A stretch of DNA of 64,000 nt from Simplicispira metamorpha (GTDB lineage Bacteria > Pseudomonadota > Gammaproteobacteria > Burkholderiales > Burkholderiaceae_C). The notes under the pieces were generated by a model. The model worked only from the letters and a program-made list of their open reading frames with translations, was not told the DNA's origin and ran no database searches. The stretch lies in NCBI RefSeq assembly GCF_004341365.1, contig NZ_SLXH01000015.1, positions 1-64,000 on the forward strand, read 5' to 3'. Made by a program: the position numbers and the translations under genes. This document shows, piece after piece, positions 59,948-64,000 of this stretch (the first letter of the stretch is position 1; every line of letters begins with the position of its first letter).

Positions 59948-62900
59948 ATGAGCCAAATTGACGACTTCCTTGACGGCAATTCTTCTGCGCAACAGACGAA
60001 GAGCCAAATCGACAGCTTTCTGGATGCTGCTCCGGTAGCCCAAGGCGGCGCCATCTCCGACCTGGGCAAGTCCCTCAAGGTCGGTGCGCAAAAGCTGCCC
60101 GGCATGGTCACTGGCCTGGCTGACCTGCCCATTGCCCTGGCCACTGGCGCACGCCCATTCACTAAGGCCGCCGATGCGCTGGGCGAGGCCACGGGCTTTC
60201 AGCCGGGCAAGTGGGCTGGCGAAACGAAGTTCTCCCAGGGCTACGAAGACAGCAAAAAGGCGGTGGATGCTGCGTGGAAGGACGGGAGCGCGGCTGACAT
60301 TGCGGGCGCCTATCTGAGCAATCCGGCCTACACCGCCAACCAGGTGGCCGAGTCGCTGCCCTCGATGGTGGCGGGCGGCGTGGCCTCCAAAGCACTGCTG
60401 GGCGCAGGGCGCGTGGCTGGCGTGGCAGCCGATGCTGCTGCGGGCACGGCGGCAAGAGCTGCAACGCCTGGTCTGGTGGCGCGCACGGTGGGCGAGAAGT
60501 GGGCCGCGCCTGTGGCCGCGGGCGTGGGCGAGGGCGCCGTGACGGCTGGCCAGCAGATGGACGGCTACCAGGGGGAAGACCAACAGAAGAACGCCTTGGC
60601 GGCGCTGGGCGCTGGCGTGGGCACCGCCGTCATTGGCGTGGGTGCTGGTCGCTTGGCCAACAAGATGGGGCTGGAGACGGCAGAGACGGCCATGGCAAAG
60701 GTCGGCACGGGCGCCGGTGCCGATGTGCCGCTGTCGCTCAAGCAGCGCGTGCTGGGCGGCATGGTGTCTGAAGCGGTACTGCAAGAGCTGCCCCAGTCTG
60801 TGCAGGAGCAGATGTGGAGCAACTTTGCCGATGGCAAGCCGCTCATGGAGGGCGTGGCGCGCGCGGGTACGGAAGGCGCGCTGGCCGGGGGCGTGATGGG
60901 GGCCGGGGCGAATCTGCGCGGTGGGAGTTCCCACGCCAAAGCCCGGCAGAACGCCGAGGCAGCAGCGGCAGACGCGCAGGCCAAAGCAGATGCCACGGTT
61001 CCGCAGTGGGACACCGAGCCTGGGGCCGCAGGCCCGAGCACCATGGGTGCCACCGGCACGGCATCAGCCGCCCATGCGCCGGGGGTGGCAGAGGCAAACT
61101 TCACGACTTCGCCGGGGGCGTCAGCGCCGCGCGAAGGTGGAATGGACTTCACACGCGAGGTGGACACGTCCAGCCTGAGCTTGGAAGACCCTGCGGAGGT
61201 GGAGCGCGCCCGTGCGGCCACCCTGGACTATGAGCCCGTTGATGCCACTCCACAGTGGGACACGGAACGCGGCGCAGCGCCAGGCGGCTCGCAGGGGCTG
61301 GAGATGGAGCCGAGGCAATTCGATACCGGCTCTTTGGCGATAGGTGATCCACCGGCCAAACGCCAGCTGGGCTACTCTCCCCTGGCGGGCACGCCTGCTG
61401 TTTTTCCTGATGGCTCTGTGGCGCTTGGCAGCGAGGCAGAGTTCACGCACCGCTACGCCCCCCAGCCCGTGCAGCGCCCCTCCGAGGCCATGGGCCTCGA
61501 CCCCGCTGCCGGGCCGCTGTCCAGAATCGCTGTCCAGGCGGTGGACTCTGGCGCCTACATGCCACCCGCAGGCCCGGCCCCGGCGCTTGCCCCCGAGCCC
61601 GACCCCGTGGTGCTGCAAAACCGCGACCGCACCAGCGCGGCCAGCATTGCCCAGATGCAGGAGATTGCCGCCAACCCGGACTACCTGCGCGTGGGGCCGT
61701 CCCGCGACATGACCTCGGGCGCGCCGGTGGTGTTTGGCGAGTTGCCCCCCACGGCGTTGCTGGGCCGCCCGGAGACGGTGGTGGACGGCCATGGCCAGCG
61801 CATGGGCACGCAGTACGCGGTGGTGGACGCGCTCGACCTGATCGCCTCGAACAACGCCGACGGCACCACGGTGGCCGAGTACGCCACGGGCGCGCCGGGC
61901 AAGCTGCGCTCGGTGGCGGGCAATGGCCGCACGGCAGGCTTGCAGGCGGCCTACCAGATGGGCACGGCCCAGCGCTACCGCCAGGAGCTGGCGGGCGACG
62001 CCGCTGCCCTGGGCGTGGACGCGCAGGCCCTGGCCACCATGCAGCGCCCGGTGCTGGTGCGCGTGATGCAGGGCGCGGACGTGACGCGCGACATGGGCGA
62101 CCGCACCAACATCACGGCCACGCAAAAGCTCTCGCCGCTGGAGCAGGCGGGCAACGATGCCCGGCGCCTGGACGTGGGCACGCTGGCCTTTGACGAGGGC
62201 GGCAACCCCACGCCCGACGCCATCAAGGGGTTCGTGAGCGCCATGCCGGTGGCCGAGCGCGGCGACATGCTCAACCCGGACGGCACACCCACGCGCCAGG
62301 CGGTGGACCGGCTGATGGCGGCGACGTTCAAACAGGCCTACGAATCGGACGAGCTGGTGCAGCTGTATGCCCAGGCCACCGACCCGGATGCGCGCGCGGT
62401 GATGGCGGCGGCGGCGGATGCCTCGGGCGTGCTGGCCAACCTCAAGGGCGCGGGCGAGTTTGACGTGCGCGGCGCCGTGGCGGACGCGGCCAAGATGGCG
62501 GTGAACGCTGCGCGCCAGGGCCTCAAGCTGTCGGACGTGCTGCAAAACCAGGATCTGGACATGAGCCCCGAGGCCTACCCGGTGGCCGCGTACCTGGCGC
62601 AGCACATCCGCACGCCCAAGAAGATGGCCGAGGGCCTGCGCCGCTGGGGCCAGCTGGCCCTGGAGCAGGCGCGCATTGCCGACGAGAACACGCACCAGGG
62701 CAGCTTGCTGGGCCCGCGGCCCACGCTGAGCCGCCCAGAGATTTTTGCGCGCCTGGGCAGCGAGGCCAACCCGACCGGGCAGGGCATTGCACCCGCTGCC
62801 CCGGCGCCGCAGCCTGCGCCCGAGCAGGCTGCGCTGGTACCGCCCGCCCAGGCCGCACCCGCCGCCGCAGAGCGCCACCCGACCTGGCGCAAAAACGCCA

Positions 62901-64000
62901 TCCAGGCGGGGCGCGTGGCGCGCGCGCTGGGGTTGGAGCCCAAGGGCAAACGGTTGGCCCAGATCGTGGCCGAGATTGACGCTGTAGATGCACAGCAAAC
63001 TGGCGCGGCGCAAGACGGCGCAGACCTGTCTTCCGGCCCAATTGACCAGGAGTGGAGCGCCTTTGCGCCGGAGACCGGGACGCTGGGCATTGCCCGCGCA
63101 CAGATGCCGCAGATCAAGGCCGAACACCGAGGCGCCCTGGTCAACTTCCTGAAGGCACGCGGCATCGACAGTGCTGCGGGCGAGGTTCCTGCCAACGATT
63201 TGAAGCCCACGCAAGCTGAGTTTGCGCCGGGCAAGGTCAAGAAAGCGCGCGAGTTTCAGGGCTCGGAGGGCTCGATTCTGGTGTCCTCAGATGGCCATGT
63301 TGTCGATGGGCACCACCAATGGCTGGCCAAGCGCGCTGCGGGCGAGCCGGTGAAGGTCATCCGTTTGAAAGCCCCGATTCGGGATGTGCTGGCCCAGGTT
63401 GCCGAGTTCCCCAGTGCGCGCATGGCTGAGGGTGCAGCGCGCGCCACGCCTGCGCAGGCAGCTACTGATTCAGGAGCGGATGCGCAGGGGGCGGGGGCGA
63501 TGTTCAGCCGTGCAGTCCCAGGGTCGCAGGACTTCGTGCCTGCCCCCGATGGCGGCCTGGACTACGGCGAGATCACGCCCGAGATGGGCAAGGCCATGCG
63601 GCGCCAGGCGGGAGTAATCCGGTTGCAGCAGGGTGTGCAGAATGCCGATGGAACGGGGTGGGGACTGGCGCACATTGAGGCCAACCACGGTAACCAAATT
63701 CGCAATGCGGGGTTTGCGTCAGTTCAGGATTTTGTGGCCCACATTGCCAATGGCTTCAACGAGGTGTTACAGGCATCCAAGGGTGGGCAATTGCTGGTAG
63801 CAGTTTCTACCGGGCGACGCGATGTCATGTTCGTCCAATTGGAAGCCGCACAAGAAGGCGATTTCTACCGGGTGAACACGGCATTTCCGGTCAGCCGTAA
63901 TTATTTGGAGAAGCAAGAGAGCAAGGGGGCAAAAATTCTCTGGAGCGGGAGCGAACCCCGCTCGGCTGCCACCGGACGGCAACCCCTGTATGCTGGCAGT
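59948..64000 (+). CDS. Large phage polyvalent protein (5' part, runs off the window)
   Basis: The frame is open from ATG 59948, behind a GGGGG ribosome binding site, through the window end (1,351 codons without stop). The N-terminus has a duplicated SQIDDFLD/SQIDSFLD element, followed by a Gly/Ala-rich region with membrane-active character (about 100-250). A DdrB/ParB-like domain lies at about 560-760 (VVDGHGQRMGTQYAVVDALD, SVAGNGRTAGLQAAYQMG, NITATQKLSPLEQA). Near 1100 is a second ParB-like segment (ILVSSDGHVVDGHHQWLAKR). From about 1220 is a nuclease-like domain (GWGLAHIEANHGNQIRNAGF) resembling the Barnase/EndoU/RelE-type PBECR domains. This is the layout of polyvalent proteins injected with phage DNA. 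Confidence 0.75.
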   Translation, partial: MSQIDDFLDGNSSAQQTKSQIDSFLDAAPVAQGGAISDLGKSLKVGAQKLPGMVTGLADLPIALATGARPFTKAADALGEATGFQPGKWAGETKFSQGYEDSKKAVDAAWKDGSAADIAGAYLSNPAYTANQVAESLPSMVAGGVASKALLGAGRVAGVAADAAAGTAARAATPGLVARTVGEKWAAPVAAGVGEGAVTAGQQMDGYQGEDQQKNALAALGAGVGTAVIGVGAGRLANKMGLETAETAMAKVGTGAGADVPLSLKQRVLGGMVSEAVLQELPQSVQEQMWSNFADGKPLMEGVARAGTEGALAGGVMGAGANLRGGSSHAKARQNAEAAAADAQAKADATVPQWDTEPGAAGPSTMGATGTASAAHAPGVAEANFTTSPGASAPREGGMDFTREVDTSSLSLEDPAEVERARAATLDYEPVDATPQWDTERGAAPGGSQGLEMEPRQFDTGSLAIGDPPAKRQLGYSPLAGTPAVFPDGSVALGSEAEFTHRYAPQPVQRPSEAMGLDPAAGPLSRIAVQAVDSGAYMPPAGPAPALAPEPDPVVLQNRDRTSAASIAQMQEIAANPDYLRVGPSRDMTSGAPVVFGELPPTALLGRPETVVDGHGQRMGTQYAVVDALDLIASNNADGTTVAEYATGAPGKLRSVAGNGRTAGLQAAYQMGTAQRYRQELAGDAAALGVDAQALATMQRPVLVRVMQGADVTRDMGDRTNITATQKLSPLEQAGNDARRLDVGTLAFDEGGNPTPDAIKGFVSAMPVAERGDMLNPDGTPTRQAVDRLMAATFKQAYESDELVQLYAQATDPDARAVMAAAADASGVLANLKGAGEFDVRGAVADAAKMAVNAARQGLKLSDVLQNQDLDMSPEAYPVAAYLAQHIRTPKKMAEGLRRWGQLALEQARIADENTHQGSLLGPRPTLSRPEIFARLGSEANPTGQGIAPAAPAPQPAPEQAALVPPAQAAPAAAERHPTWRKNAIQAGRVARALGLEPKGKRLAQIVAEIDAVDAQQTGAAQDGADLSSGPIDQEWSAFAPETGTLGIARAQMPQIKAEHRGALVNFLKARGIDSAAGEVPANDLKPTQAEFAPGKVKKAREFQGSEGSILVSSDGHVVDGHHQWLAKRAAGEPVKVIRLKAPIRDVLAQVAEFPSARMAEGAARATPAQAATDSGADAQGAGAMFSRAVPGSQDFVPAPDGGLDYGEITPEMGKAMRRQAGVIRLQQGVQNADGTGWGLAHIEANHGNQIRNAGFASVQDFVAHIANGFNEVLQASKGGQLLVAVSTGRRDVMFVQLEAAQEGDFYRVNTAFPVSRNYLEKQESKGAKILWSGSEPRSAATGRQPLYAGS

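Overview
The window is high-GC bacterial chromosome with gene sets and gene orders typical of Betaproteobacteria, family Comamonadaceae (Acidovorax-like). This assignment is inferred from protein families, operon order (rimP-nusA-infB-rbfA-truB-typA, mltG-tmk-holB-pilZ-tatD, tolB-pal-cpoB) and a dispersed palindromic repeat of the kind I associate with Comamonadaceae. No rRNA or species marker is present, so the genus is not certain.

Bases 1-53,000 are mostly core chromosome. In order they hold: a NarL-type two-component pair; tex; a two-gene AlbA_2/Schlafen-like plus ParA-like module that looks transferred; an HDOD protein; a complete arsenic resistance operon (arsR, thioredoxin-type arsC, arsD, arsA, acr3, glutaredoxin-type arsC) behind an operator/promoter that may give a leaderless arsR mRNA; a chemoreceptor; a thioredoxin-like protein and a SWIM/SNF2 helicase; the rimP-nusA-infB-rbfA-truB-typA translation operon with a promoter and hairpin leader; an enoyl-CoA hydratase/3-hydroxyisobutyryl-CoA hydrolase homologue; smpB and ratA-rnfH, read divergently; guaB-guaA; an esterase and a thioesterase-GNAT fusion; two diguanylate cyclases; ygfZ divergent from mltG-tmk-holB-pilZ-tatD-ankyrin; a lone peptide-type solute-binding protein; msbA; tolB-pal-cpoB-tcdA; and tRNA-Lys(UUU).

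From tRNA-Lys to the right edge the content is accessory. First comes 1.3 kb without recognisable genes but with an odd family of tripled seven-base words. Next is a type I-F CRISPR array of 10 repeats and 9 spacers with no cas genes in the window. Then come two long, near-identical but mosaic Ala-rich genes facing away from each other as an inverted repeat, a toxin-antitoxin cluster (orphan COG3636-type antitoxin, then relB-yafQ), and the start of a very large phage 'polyvalent' protein (ParB/DdrB-like and nuclease-like domains) that runs off the window. I read this as part of a prophage or phage-derived island. A solitary type I-F-like CRISPR repeat with an altered 3' handle lies 22 bases after yafQ. 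That is the arrangement expected of an RNA anti-CRISPR (Racr) or a CRISPR-regulated toxin module, and it is the most interesting signal in the window.

An approximately 55-60 bp palindromic repeat family occurs 11 times here. Five copies lie inside protein genes (tex, truB, the hydratase, ygfZ, tmk), where it is read through in frame as extra residues.
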